Program-made: the position numbers and the translations under genes
NCBI GenBank assembly: GCA_029959085.1
Contig: JARWIR010000062.1
Span: 1,426,001 to 1,490,000, forward strand
Direction of reading: 5' to 3'
Origin: Nemophila menziesii
Lineage: Eukaryota > Streptophyta > Magnoliopsida > Boraginales > Hydrophyllaceae
DNA length: 64,000 bases
The notes under the pieces: generated by a model
What the model was told of the DNA's origin: nothing
Seen by the model: only the letters and a program-made list of their open reading frames with translations
Databases searched by the model: none
Part shown: piece after piece, positions 1 to 12,086 of the stretch
Position numbering within the stretch: the stretch's first letter is position 1
How the letters are laid out: the number at the start of each line of letters is the position of its first letter

Positions 1-138
1 CGATTAATACCTGAGTTGTGCCTAATCCGTCTCTGCGAACGAACTTGTTATCATATATTACTTGGACAACCGTACACTTGCGGTTAAGTGGTTCCTTTAT
101 TTTCATCTCTTAATTTATAAACACACCAGGACCCACCA
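1..138 (+). repeat. 3' end of an Athila-type LTR
   Basis: The sequence ends in ACCCACCA at 138, six bases before a tRNA-Asp primer-binding site, which is where the 5' LTR of a plus-strand Ty3/gypsy element should end. The start of this LTR lies left of the window. The assignment rests on position relative to the primer site and on the gag that follows. Confidence 0.7.
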
Positions 139-144
139 AGATTT

Positions 145-162
145 TGGCGCCACTGCCGGGGA
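145..162 (+). other. Primer-binding site, tRNA-Asp type
   Basis: TGGCGCCACTGCCGGGGA matches, with a few differences, the complement of the plant tRNA-Asp 3' end (TGGCGCCGTTGCCGGGGA). This is the usual primer site of Athila/Tat elements. The same site recurs at 41904-41921 (plus) and 7048-7065 (minus). Confidence 0.8.
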
Positions 163-171
163 CGGTAGCGT

Positions 172-1465
172 GTGACCCCGGTGTTAATCTTTAGTAGTTT
201 AATTGTTAGTTTAGTTTTAGTTTTATTTTTCAGTTTTATGCTTTGGGTTGTCTTTCTTTCTCAGGTTTACAGGTTTTCGTTTATGCGTGAAGATATTGTG
301 ATTCTTGCAAATCCCAAAAACCTGGTTCGAGAAGCAAATAAAAGAAAGAGAGAAGCTAAAGCAAAAGAGTTAGAGGATCAATTAGCAAGAGAAACAATGG
401 CTGAAAATCATGAACTCAACCTTCCTCTTGTTCCTGTTGTTCCACAAGCTCAACCTCTTCAGAACAATGATCTGTGGTTCGTCAATGGCCCTGAAGAAGC
501 TCCATTTCAAGCTCCTGCCCTCGGAATTGGCCCAGCAAATATTAATGGCGAGAGATTCAAACCTTATCCCGGTATGTTATCTCAATTTCAGAGTTATGGC
601 AATTTCCGAGGAGCACCTGGCGAAGATCCAATTCATGTTGTACAGAAGTTCATGCAAATTTGCGATTCTTATATTACGCAAGGAGTAACTAGAGAGCAAA
701 TGTATTTTGCTAATTTTAGATACTTCGTTATTGATGGAGCAAGTGAGTGGCATGATTCTCAAGAACCTGGAACAATTACAACATGGGACGCATTACAAAC
801 TGCGTTCTTCGGTAGATACTACCCAACAAATATGAGATTGGATGCGCAAGTTGAAATAACTTCATTCAAACAAGATCAAGACGAGACTTTGGGTAGAATT
901 TGGAAGAGATTTCATATTTTTTTAAGAAGAGTCCCTGATCATGGCCTCACAGAAGTTCAACAGATGAAGATATTTTACTGAGGACTTGATGGCTCTTCAA
1001 GAAAGGATCTAGACTTACTTTGTGGTGGTGGATTTCTACAGGTACAACCAGTCCATGCTAAGATTATTTTGAATAGAACTGTAACAAATGAACTGGGTTG
1101 GAATACTGTGAGAACACCTATTCGAGGTGGAAATAGTGCGTTAATCGAAGAAAGATTCACCGCCATGGAAAATAAACTTGAGAAACAATTAAAACACTTA
1201 CTCTAGCTGTTACAAAGAGTGTTGCAGGTAAAAGAGCAGAAGTTAATGTCACACAAGAAGTTTATGGGTGTTCAAACTGCGGTACGCAAGATCATGAATG
1301 GGAGAAATGTCAAAACAATCCAGAATCCATAATGTTTGTTTCCAACCGAGGTAACTATAACGCAAGTGGTCAAGGTTATCAACCGAATAGAAACCATCCA
1401 GGTTTCCAATATTCGAATCCAAATGGGGCTGCTAATCCAACTTATGCATATCAACCATGTAATAA
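172..1465 (+). pseudogene. Athila-type gag remnant
   Basis: This is retrotransposon gag, the structural protein of the virus-like particle. The frame is open to the stop at 979-981. It shows the gag core found in Athila elements, including FKPYPGMLSQF and VQKFMQICDSYITQGVTREQ, then a W-rich stretch and RRVPDHGL. After the stop the same frame continues recognisably (GLDGSSRKDLDLLCGGGF). A zinc-knuckle-like CX2CX4HX4C motif, CSNCGTQDHEWEKC, is coded near 1270-1312. A GTG at 172 opens the frame but is unlikely to be the start; the first in-frame ATGs are at 238 and 283. At about 1465-1475 the sequence switches to the 3' region of a different, minus-strand element, so everything downstream of gag is lost. 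Family assignment is secure; function is lost. Confidence 0.85.
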
Positions 1466-2033
1466 ATGGATAGCAAGCTAAAAGGCAACAAGGGGCTTAT
1501 GAAAGAACCGCCTTAATCACTTTATAAACTATGCAATTTTGTCATTCTCTTACCTTTAGCACGTTCATCAAATGGGTTTATCAACTAGCTTGGATCTCAC
1601 GGCCTACAAACCACTCATGTCTCCCTAAGATCGAACATACTTTCTATTGCATTGCTAACTAATCTTTTCTTTACTATCAATGTGTGTTTTCCTGCAAATT
1701 CTCAAAGCATACAAAATAAAGCAGCTCATAAACATACTAATTTCTATCATTAACTTACTGAGCTTATGCTTTCAAGCTATTAAACACTCTACATCTAATT
1801 CCCATGTATCAAAATTTTTAATTTTTACCTAAAAACAGAAAAATGGAGATGAGAGACAACGAATCCCCACACCCCAACTCAAAAAAGAGATGTGTCCCCA
1901 CGACTCGAAAAAGTCTCGAAACAGAAATTAAAATTAGCAGATAAAGCATTTACAGAAAAGGTAAGGAAGAAAGAGAACATACTCTCGAGGCTATTGTCTC
2001 GCATTATCGACATCCAAGATAGGATTTACTGGA

Positions 2034-3164
2034 TCTTTCTTTAATTTCTCAAGGAGTGTCATGATGTACAGTTGATTGGCTTTGATTTGTGCCACATAAT
2101 CGGCTAAGGAAGTATGAGATGCTTCGGATTTATTTAATCGCTCCTCCATCTTCTCTTGTCAACTACGATCCTTTTCTTCCTTTGAGACTTGTGTAATTCC
2201 CGCTCCTCTCAAAACTTTCATGATCCAAGCATTGTCAATATTGTTACTCGTTTTAAACTCAAGTTTATCTTCTTCACCCAAAATCACATTCGCTTTCCGA
2301 ACAAGACACGTGATAATAGTAGGATATTTCACATTAAATAACGAGATAGGAGAGACCGAAATCGCATCACCTCCTCAAAGATCAACTGTGACACATCCAC
2401 TTCTTCTCCTCTCAAAATACAATTCAAAAAGATAGCGTTCTTTTTACTTACTTCCAAAATTCTTGTGTTTCCAAAGACATTAGTGATAAGGAAATTGTGC
2501 CAAATTCTAGCATCCGGTTGGAGATATTTGTAAGGCCAAGGTGCCTTTAATTCTTCCTTATGTGATTACACTTTCTCCTTTTCTAAGACATGCTCAAAAG
2601 GTAAATTTCAATCGAAGAGTATCTTTCTATCCACCGCTTCTCTATACTTGCATGGTCCGACCAATTTCTTAAACTGTAAGTGGTTTCTAATCTCTTCATC
2701 TGTAATAAATGAACTAACTTTCCTTTAACTGGAACACAACCTTCAATATCTCGGATAAAAAGGCCTAAATAGAATTCAGAAACTAATTCATGACATAAAT
2801 TTGAACATCTTACCATGAATGTAGACCAACTCAATCTTTAATCAAACTCCAAGAATCTCTTGTACTCTCCTTTACCAACTTCTTCTTCATATACTCTCTC
2901 ATAAGCAAAAGGTAGTTCTTGTAATTTTTTCTTTGCAGAAGCTATCAAGACCTTTGAAGCTTTCTCTTTTTCTTCGGGTGTAGGACCTTTGGTTTGTAGA
3001 GGTTGTGTTGTCTTCTTTACGAAATGTGGAACCTTTTTGCCCATTGAATTAAACACAGCTAGCTGACCTCTCTTTTCATGACCCAATTCACCCTTTGTGT
3101 TGGAAATAGAACTTTTCTTACTTGATTTCTTCTCAATAGAACCCATTACCTTGCTTTTCTTCAT
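2034..3164 (-). pseudogene. 3' ORF in the env-like position of copy A
   Basis: A reading frame begins at 3164 on the minus strand and runs 108 codons through a lysine-rich N-terminal part (several KKS/KKSS runs) to a stop at about 2838. It continues, interrupted by stops and shifts, with a segment containing LVSEFYLGLFIRD and VPVKGKLVHLL. Near 2040-2110 it reads MTLLEKLKKDPVNPILDVD. The EFY...RG/KG pattern resembles the 'putative plant transposon protein' region encoded downstream of pol in Athila elements, by memory rather than by search. It lies after the pol remnant on the same strand, the place where Athila carries its extra ORF. Copy B retains only a diverged piece at 32692-32501. Function unknown. 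Confidence 0.5.
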
Positions 3165-3639
3165 CTACCTCACAGTAGCTAATGACTTTGTTCTCTTAGT
3201 CATCTCAATTAACCTCCAACTCAAAGCTTTAACCACTCTTGAAAATTGAAACTCTTGATTATTGGTTGAACAATCTTTATTTGGGTTAGGAAAGGTGTGT
3301 TGATGATGATTCTCCATATGGGTAAGATGGATTCTTCATGGATAGGTATGGATCTAAGAAATTGTAGGATGAAATTTTGAAATTTAATCTTTTGATTCTT
3401 GGATTCAAAGTGTTTTGATAACATTTGGGTGGTTGAATCTTCTTTGTAATTATGTGGAGAAAGGATTTGATGTGTTTTTATGGTGATTGGGTAGTGTTTT
3501 GATGTTTGGGGAAGGTTTTATGAAGCTTCAATGGAGTTGGGAGAGGTTTGGAGAAGAAAGAGAGGCTTAAGGATTGAAAAAATCGTAATAAACTAACCTT
3601 CCTCTTCTTTATAACCTAAAAAACGCATAAATTTTTCTC

Positions 3640-3915
3640 TCTCCAGCGGCGCGGACCGGCTTACCGGCGGTGTGACCGGCTAGCCGGAGAGCAACTCTTC
3701 GAAAAGTCTCGTCTCGGCATAAAACCTGATTCTTTAACCCATGGGCACTGTTTTTGTCTGATCGATATACCAGTGGTGATACCGACTTACCGGTGCATAA
3801 TTTTTCAAAAATCCACTTCTCGGCAAAAACCTGGTTCGTGAACCTGTGGACACTCTTTTTATCTAACCGTTATACCGGTGGTATGGCCGCTTACCGGCGG
3901 GTAGGTCAGAATGTG
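3640..3915. repeat. GC-rich tandem repeats in copy A 3' region
   Basis: About two and a half diverged units of roughly 108 bp. Each contains a CTCGGCA..AAACCTG block followed by an ACCGG(N)TTACCGG block; the CTCGGCA blocks fall at about 3713 and 3819. They stand out as GC-rich in AT-rich DNA. Copy B has comparable ccggt/ggccgg-rich repeats at 33250-33660. Confidence 0.6.
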
Positions 3916-4129
3916 CAAAAATATTTCTTTTTCCTCCCTAACTCGATTTCTTTAATACTTGAACATCAAAAATACTAATGCCTTTCTCAAATATGAAATA
4001 TCAACTAAAAACAACTAAACCAAACATGAATTGGAAACATAAAAAATTGCAGGTTGTCTCGCGTACAACACTTTTATTTAACATCTTTCAAAGTTAGACG
4101 CGTTACCTCTATCAAGATTTGCGAATATA

Positions 4130-5058
4130 GCCTCCCCAACAATGAACAAGGCTATGAACGTCTACTAATCTTCGTCTAATGCCTCTCTTGGGTCTGATCT
4201 ATATCACCTTAGCTGAAACAACTTTAGTGACTACAAATGGTCCCATCCACGAGTCTTGGTGACCTCGTGGCCTATTCTCTGGTTTGTGGGCTTTCCATAG
4301 CACTTCATGGACGACCCCAAACTCAATCTTTGGCTTAGTATCCACATGCTTTGCAAGGATCTTCTCTTTAGGTACTTTGTGATGTGAAAGGATGTGGATG
4401 ATAGGAACTGTGGGATCTGACTTCCTTGGTTTCTTACCCCAGACATAGAATGTCTCGGATACGTTTTTAGCATGAAGGGTGATTGTCCCTTCCTGGAAGT
4501 TAATTATGCTCTGACTTGTGGCCATGAAGGTCCTTCCAAGTATGACTGGAACCTACTTATCTGCATCGAAATCAAGTATAACAAAGTCAGTAGGGATGGT
4601 GATATTACCTGATCGGACGTGAACGTCCTCCACTGTTCCCCATGTCTTGGTAACTGAGTTGTCAGCAAACTGCAACTTCACTGGAGCTTTCTCTGATTTC
4701 TGAAGTCCAAGTCTCTAAAACACGGACTTTGGTATAAGATTCACACCTGAACCCACATCACACATAGCTTCACCTTGAGCATACCATTTATTGGTATAGG
4801 AAGATTAAAGCTTCCAGGATCTTTGAGCTTCAATGGTAACTCTTTCTCTACTTTTCTTGAGACTCTCATAGTCTCTTTCTTGGTTTCTACACTTGCTTCT
4901 TTCTCTAGAATAACTTGTGTGAATACTTGTTGTGGTGTAAACCCTTTCTTCGCAATCTCATGCATTTGGGCGTAGATATTCTCAGGAGTATACGCCTCTA
5001 CAAATGTCTTGAGTTCAATGTCACCCTTCGGATTTGTATCAGGAATAATTTGTGACAC
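4130..5058 (-). pseudogene. Athila protease joined to integrase C-terminus (copy A)
   Basis: The minus-strand frame from 5058 encodes the approach to a retropepsin-type protease (ELPLKLKDPGSFNLPI). It then shifts frame into CDVGSGVNLIPKSVF, the position of the catalytic aspartate motif (D-x-G-S here). ILGRTFMATSQSIINF follows at about 4550-4480. The protein then continues not into reverse transcriptase but, within about 60 residues, into HKPENRPRGHQDSWMGPFVV and a basic tail reading RPKRG. That resembles the C-terminal domain of gypsy integrases. Several stops and at least one frameshift make it non-functional. Copy B has the same junction. Confidence 0.7.
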
Positions 5059-5106
5059 TGGTTGAACAACTGGCGGCTACTCCACCTTCTCTTCTTCTTT
5101 CTTTTC

Positions 5107-6910
5107 TTACACGACAGGTGCAAATTCTACTTTCTCTTTTGAGGTTTTTTCCTCTTTCTCTTTAGCTCTAGCAGCTTGTAATTCCATAACCGATCTAATC
5201 TCTTCTTGCATATCTTTCAGAAGCTGTATAAATTCGGATTTTTCTGACTCTTCATCTTCAGAACAGTCAGAGTCCACGGGGCTAGACTTGGTTGGTTCTT
5301 CTTCGGTACTTGGAACTTCCACGGCACTTTCTGCAGCATGCGGTACTTCCTTATTCTCTTCAATCTCAAGGCCTATAGCCTTACAAGCTTCGAATCCAAC
5401 ATTGGCATCACCTCCTTCGATAGCCTTCAATTCTTTTGCTTCCATAATATTAGTAAGTACTTTATTCATTTGTTCTACTTGCGTACCTAAAATATGAATT
5501 GAAGCTTCTTGTTCTCTTAACTTCTCGTTCTATGAATGCATATTAGTGGTCATAAGATCCATAAAATTCTTCAATTGTTGATCACCCACAACTCCTTCTT
5601 GAGGATATTGTGGTAGAGCCTTCTGAGCTAAAGCATCGATATATGCATCATCAACAGGTTGTTGTGGAGGAGCAGGTCGATTATAATTATGATTTCACTG
5701 ATATGGAGCTTGACCTCTTGGTTGGAATGAGTTATTCTGGGGACGGGTTTGATAATGACCTGGATTAGTGGCCCCCTGTGGATTTGAATATTGCATACCC
5801 GAATGATTCCTGTTACTAAATTGATAATTTCCTCGGTTGGATATGAAATAAAAAGATGCTGGATTTCCTTCGCACTCTTCCCATCTATGATTTGTGACCC
5901 CACACTGTGGACAACCTTGTGCTTCTTGCACTACGTTTGTTGCGGCTAAATTATTCTGCATCTTAAGCTTAATCTCTTTGATTTGATTTTCTAATGTGGT
6001 TAATTAAGCTGAGTTTGCAGTTTCTACATCTAATCGAAGCGTACCTCTGGTGTTTGTATCAGGAGTTCGCGAAAGTGGCCAACTCCTTTCTGTTTCTATT
6101 ATATTTTCCAAACCTTCGGCAGCTTCCGTAGGATTCATGGACACGAAATTTCCCTTTCCAAGATTATCTACCCTCAGTCTACTTTCGGCATTGATACCTT
6201 GATAAAATATGGCTAACTGTAAAGACGGTGTGTAACCATGGAGTGGACATCTAGCTGACTACTGTTAAAACCTTATCCATGCGTCTCCTACTTCTTCTCC
6301 ATTCTCTTGACAAAACTTCGCAAGCTCGCTTTGGTCTTTGAGTCTCATACTCTTCGGATAAAAAGGGTTAAAGAATGTGGCTTGAAGTTTTGTCCATGTA
6401 TTAATTTTACTTGGTGGTTGTCTATCTAGCCAATCACCAGCTTTGTCGGTCAGGAAGAACAAAAACATGCGACAATACAATTGCTCGCGTGTAATGCCTG
6501 GAGTAACATAGGTATCACATATCTGCATGAACTTCTGAATCGCTCTTACCGGATCTTGAACTGCTGCACCACTATAGAGTCTGAAATTATGAAATTTACT
6601 GAGCATGCCCAGATCGGGCCTGAATTTGATATTCTAGATCTTTGGAGGAAGATAACCTAATGGTTGTACTTGAAAAGGTTCTCCCAAGCCTGGAAGATCT
6701 TGTTCAATTCTGTTGTTGTTTCCGTTATCTCCTGGTGGTGGTGGTTGTTCTTGGCTTAAAGGACTAAGTGGTGGAACTATAAGTGGTGGATCTAATCCTT
6801 GTTGATTTTATTCCATAGTTCTTTTTTGGTTTATTTCTTCTCTAATATGTCTGTTATAAGCTCTGAAACTCTTTTCCGGCTCCGGGGGAGGAGGCCAAGA
6901 ATGCACTGCT
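5107..6910 (-). pseudogene. Athila-type gag remnant (copy A)
   Basis: The minus strand encodes the gag core at 6606-6265, with AIQKFMQICDTYVTPGITRE, a DKAGDWLDRQPP stretch and the MRLKDQSELAKF block. A zinc-knuckle-like CPQCGVTNHRWEEC (CX2CX4HX4C) lies at about 5910-5870. An acidic, coiled-coil-like 120-codon segment follows at 5469-5107. The parts are split over three frames by stops and shifts. Gag directs particle assembly and RNA packaging; this copy cannot make an intact one. Confidence 0.8.
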
Positions 6911-7047
6911 AAAACCTGAAAAGGAGTAAAGCAAACCAACAAGCGTAAATCTGGAAAAAAATAAAAATAAAAATTGAAAAATAAAAATAAAAATTAACTA
7001 AAAACTATTACTCGAAATAGATAACCCACACGCTAACGAGACACGAG

Positions 7048-7065
7048 TCCCTGGCAGCGGCGCCA
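7048..7065 (-). other. Primer-binding site of copy A
   Basis: On the minus strand the sequence is TGGCGCCGCTGCCAGGGA, a close match to the tRNA-Asp primer complement. It sits nine bases inside the 5' LTR (7075-8442). Confidence 0.8.
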
Positions 7066-7074
7066 AAAACTTGG

Positions 7075-8442
7075 TGTCGCCTAGGGTAATAAAATAATAG
7101 AATAAAAGATGAATAATCGATGCACAATTCACCCTAGACTAGCACGAGAAAGATAGATTTTTATTTTGTTTTTAATAAAGGAAAATTAAACTAATAAACT
7201 AAAGACAGAAAATTAAATAAAAGAAAAGAATATAGTATGATAGTTTAGCATGAGTAATTAGCAAGTAATCCCCACTAGTTTTGCCGTTCTAAACATGTAA
7301 GGATGAATCATGTAGTATTTCAATATTTAGTTTCAATTGCGCTAGATAGTTTTAAATAGGGTTTACCTGTGTCAATAAGAACCTAAGCAAACTTTTCCTG
7401 CAATTGATTAAATAGCAATACACTAAACCATTGACTATCTAGTTAGGCTGATTTGTCAGATCTAAACCTTATTCTAGACGTTATATGCTAATCCTATAGT
7501 TAAATATACCATTGTGAATTTAATCTAACTACTATGATGGTAATCCTATACGCTGTACATCGCAAACTCAGAATATAAATCCAACACATAAACAGAGAAA
7601 TCAAAACATAAATTCAATTTAAAACATAGAATTCCCAAATTAGATAGATGTCAACCAAAACTAGGGTTCATACATATATGCTAAAACTCAAGCTAAATTT
7701 ATTTAATTCATACTAAAGAAAGAAAAGAAAAGAATTACATAATTGAAGGTTGAAGAAGACATGATTGATGCGCAGCTCCTTCCAAACTTCTCTTCTTGTG
7801 TTGTAAGCTTCTTCCTGGCTTAAGGTTTAGCCAATGATGATTTTCTAATGATAAGAGGTTGTATTTATAGTGTATAGGAAGATCTAATTCGTTTTCTTGA
7901 AGGAGAAGGTAAGTAATGGACTCCTAACCCAACTCAAATTCGTAACCTTAAAATATGGAATCAGACCCGTTTTTGTTTTGGTCCTAACAACTTCAATTCT
8001 TATCTGTTTGACGCGTATGAGTTGTCGAAATTCATCGTCTCGAAAAGATCTTTAACTTTTATCTTGACCATTCTTCCAAATTTCTCACCGATTTTGAGAT
8101 ATAAGTTGATTTGTGGTCGTGGGTGGTGAAATTCAGATTTATTTGGCAGTTTTTCCTTTTCCATATTTTAGCTTTTGTTTCCTTGTCTCCAACTTCCATG
8201 TTTATCCTCTTTCCTTTAACTCTTAGAATTAACTTGGACTCTAATTAATTACCATATATCTTTAAAGCTTCACACTAAATAAATAATTAAACCCAATATG
8301 CTCTAAAAATAATAAATAATTAATTCAAGACACAAAATAGGAAAGTGTACTAAATCATGAGAAAATCGACCTATACTCTAATAAATACACCTAAAATGAT
8401 GTCTCCAACTAATATTAAATCATCACAAATGGGGAGACATCA
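7075..8442 (-). repeat. 5' LTR of copy A (1,368 bp)
   Basis: On the plus strand the LTR begins TGTCGCCTAGGG next to the primer site and ends GGGGAGACATCA, giving TG...CA ends. It aligns by eye in order and length with the LTRs at 36490-37940 and 40484-41897. Its outer end forms a perfect 10-bp stem, TGATGTCTCC at 8397-8406 and GGAGACATCA at 8433-8442, around a 26-base loop. Confidence 0.85.
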
Positions 8443-9230
8443 CACTCGAATTAGGCCTGATCTAGGCATGTTCGATCAATTTTTGAGTTATGGGCAATTT
8501 AGTGGCGCTGGACAACAAGATCTGGATTGTTATATTCAGAAATTCATGCAGATATGTGATGCCTACAACACTGAAGGTGTAACAAGGAACAAATGTACTA
8601 TGTCATGTTCCAGTTCTTTTAAACCGGAAGTGCAAGCGATTAGTATGATAACCAACACCCTGATTCTATCCCTACCTGGAATAAGCTCCAAGAGAAGTTC
8701 TTCGATATATTTTAGTCGCTAAGTAGGCGATTGTAAGATATGTGGGACTTCGAGAATTTCACGCAAGAAGAAGGAGAAAGTTTTGGTGAAGCATGGTCAA
8801 AATATAACAGAAAGAAAGAGAGGTGTCCATTCCATGTCTCCTATCCAAAATATCAATTTACCATGTTTTATAGAGGACTTAGAAGTGAGTCCAAAGAGAG
8901 AGTAGATGACCTTTTGGGAGGCAGTTTCATCTCAATGAACCCCGAGGAAGAACAATTAATCATGGAGACAGTTATTAAAACCGAAAGAAGTTGGCCGGCA
9001 CCAAAAGAGACAGTTCCGAAAGATAAGTCATCGAAAGCAAGATTTGAGAAATACAACCAACAGCTAGAGAAATTGAGCAGGAAATTGCTGCACATGTGGA
9101 TAGTGATCTCAAGGCTCAGTTTAATAGCATCAACACGACGTATATATGTTCAGGTTGTAGAAGTAATGAACATTTGTGGGACACTTGTGTTAGAAACTCA
9201 ACTTCGATTTTGTTCCTCTCATCCGGAAAC
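8443..9230 (+). pseudogene. Second plus-strand Athila-type gag remnant
   Basis: The frame entering from copy A's LTR edge reads RIRPDLGMFDQFLSYGQF and IQKFMQICDAYNTEGV, the gag core. After a shift it continues at 8740 with FTQEEGESFGEAWSKY, YRGLRSESKERVDDLLGGSF and SWPAPKETV, which are typical of gypsy gag. A third frame near 9130-9180 holds CSGCRSNEHLWDTC, the zinc-knuckle position. The N-terminal part is missing because copy A inserted there. Three frames over 800 bp show it is dead. Confidence 0.85.
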
Positions 9231-10341
9231 CTAAAAAAATGTGCAAAAAGAAGGTGTAAGCAAATGAAACACCAGAATACCAAACGGAACAAAAAAAATT
9301 TGAACCAAAAAATTGAAAAAACCAAAAAGCCAATTGCTTCGGTTTTATTTTTTTCAAAACCAAAAACCGGGTTATGTTTAGTGTACTAAACAAAAACTGA
9401 ATCAAAAAAAAACAAACCGAACCTAATAACTTTGTAGGCGAGAAAACTAAAAAACCTAATATTATTGATGCACACATAAAATACATTAATTAAAAAATAT
9501 AAATTTATGAAAATAACTATTATATAGGTTTAAAGGACAAGTCCTTTGCGGAAAAATTCATGAGACCCATTTTGTTGTGACAGAGAATTTAGTAGCGAAT
9601 AATTGTTTTTTCAAATGCCTTTTTATATTATTAGAATTTAGAAAAATAACTATGGTATATATACACATGTGATATATATAATATTTATGAAAAAATCGAG
9701 TAAATTGAACGGAAAAACAAGCTTCAAATTGATAATTAAGATACCAAACCGATAATGAACTATTTAATTTCTTTTTAAAATTATAAAAACGAGTTATCCG
9801 GTTTGGGCCAAATACCAAGACAAAGGAACCACGCTCGCCATTATATAAAATGATGTTTGGAAGATAAAATATTGATAGCGTTAATTTGAGGTAGTTAATG
9901 AAGAATCTTGAATTATATATGAAGATTGTATGAAAAATTGAAGATGAAGAAAAAAGATGAAGAATATTGCATAGTTGTTAAATCTGGTTTAAATCTGAAC
10001 GAAACTTCTCAACAATTGTCCAAAATTCAAAATTCAATTTTTGAGGAAAATACGGCGAGTTCAAAAGGTGACTCCCCAACCAACAGTGAGAATTCATCTT
10101 GTGCAACACCGAATTTCGGGGGTTTTCATGCCATTCTTTATAGATTTGGTTTTCCATTTCTCTAATATAGACGGAACCTAACATATAGCAATCAGGTTTG
10201 ACAATTCTGGTATAGTTCACGCGACTTTGGCCAAGGTTGATGATAGTCTGGTTCGGAAACCGGTTGAACTCGACTGATTTGAAATATGAGGGGTAGGGTA
10301 TAAGATATAAAAAGAAAATATAATTCCTTTTAAAAATGTTA
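9231..10341. other. Non-coding AT-rich DNA
   Basis: No convincing gene. The first 200 bases are rich in accaaa/aaccgaa words, and similar words recur inverted near 9790-9810, so an old inverted-repeat element is possible. Short open frames here have no recognisable motif. Confidence 0.4.
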
Positions 10342-10353
10342 TAAATACCTTTT

Positions 10354-10466
10354 TTTCTTGGTTACATAGGAGAACCACTTTGGACTCGGAGTCATTGACT
10401 CAGTTCAAACCTGCACCACTAGATTGGATGACGAAGGCTCTCGCCAGTGAGCTAATCCCAACTGGT
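10354..10466 (-). mobile_element. tRNA-derived SINE with 12-bp target duplication
   Basis: Read on the minus strand it has a tRNA-like head with an A-box-like TTAGCTCACTGG and a B-box-like AGGTTTGAACTG. The tail ATGACTCCGAGTCCAAAGTG is shared with the SINE at 20938-21061, and an A-rich end follows. TAAATACCTTTT flanks both sides (10342-10353 and 10467-10478). These features together mark a complete SINE insertion. Confidence 0.8.
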
Positions 10467-10478
10467 TAAATACCTTTT

Positions 10479-12086
<1,608 letters not shown>

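Larger units (their letters stand above)
1473..8442 (-). mobile_element. Truncated non-autonomous Athila-type element (copy A)
   Basis: Read on the minus strand this contains a 5' LTR (8442-7075), primer site (7065-7048), gag, protease, an integrase C-terminal stub, tandem repeats, a 3' ORF and an untranslated 3' region. RT, RNase H and the integrase core are absent. The 3' LTR is missing: the left end breaks at about 1473, where plus-strand gag DNA begins. The stretch from 1466 leftward-to-right matches copy B at about 31815 onward, including the shared motif CAACAAGGGGCTTAT, which shows both are copies of one family. The right LTR end abuts a gag reading frame at 8443, so copy A landed inside another Athila element. 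No target duplication can be checked because the left end is gone. Confidence 0.8.

Noticed and set aside
9926..10165. 79-codon frame with a charged N-terminus
   Set aside because: No motif, no promoter or homology seen; consistent with chance in AT-rich DNA.
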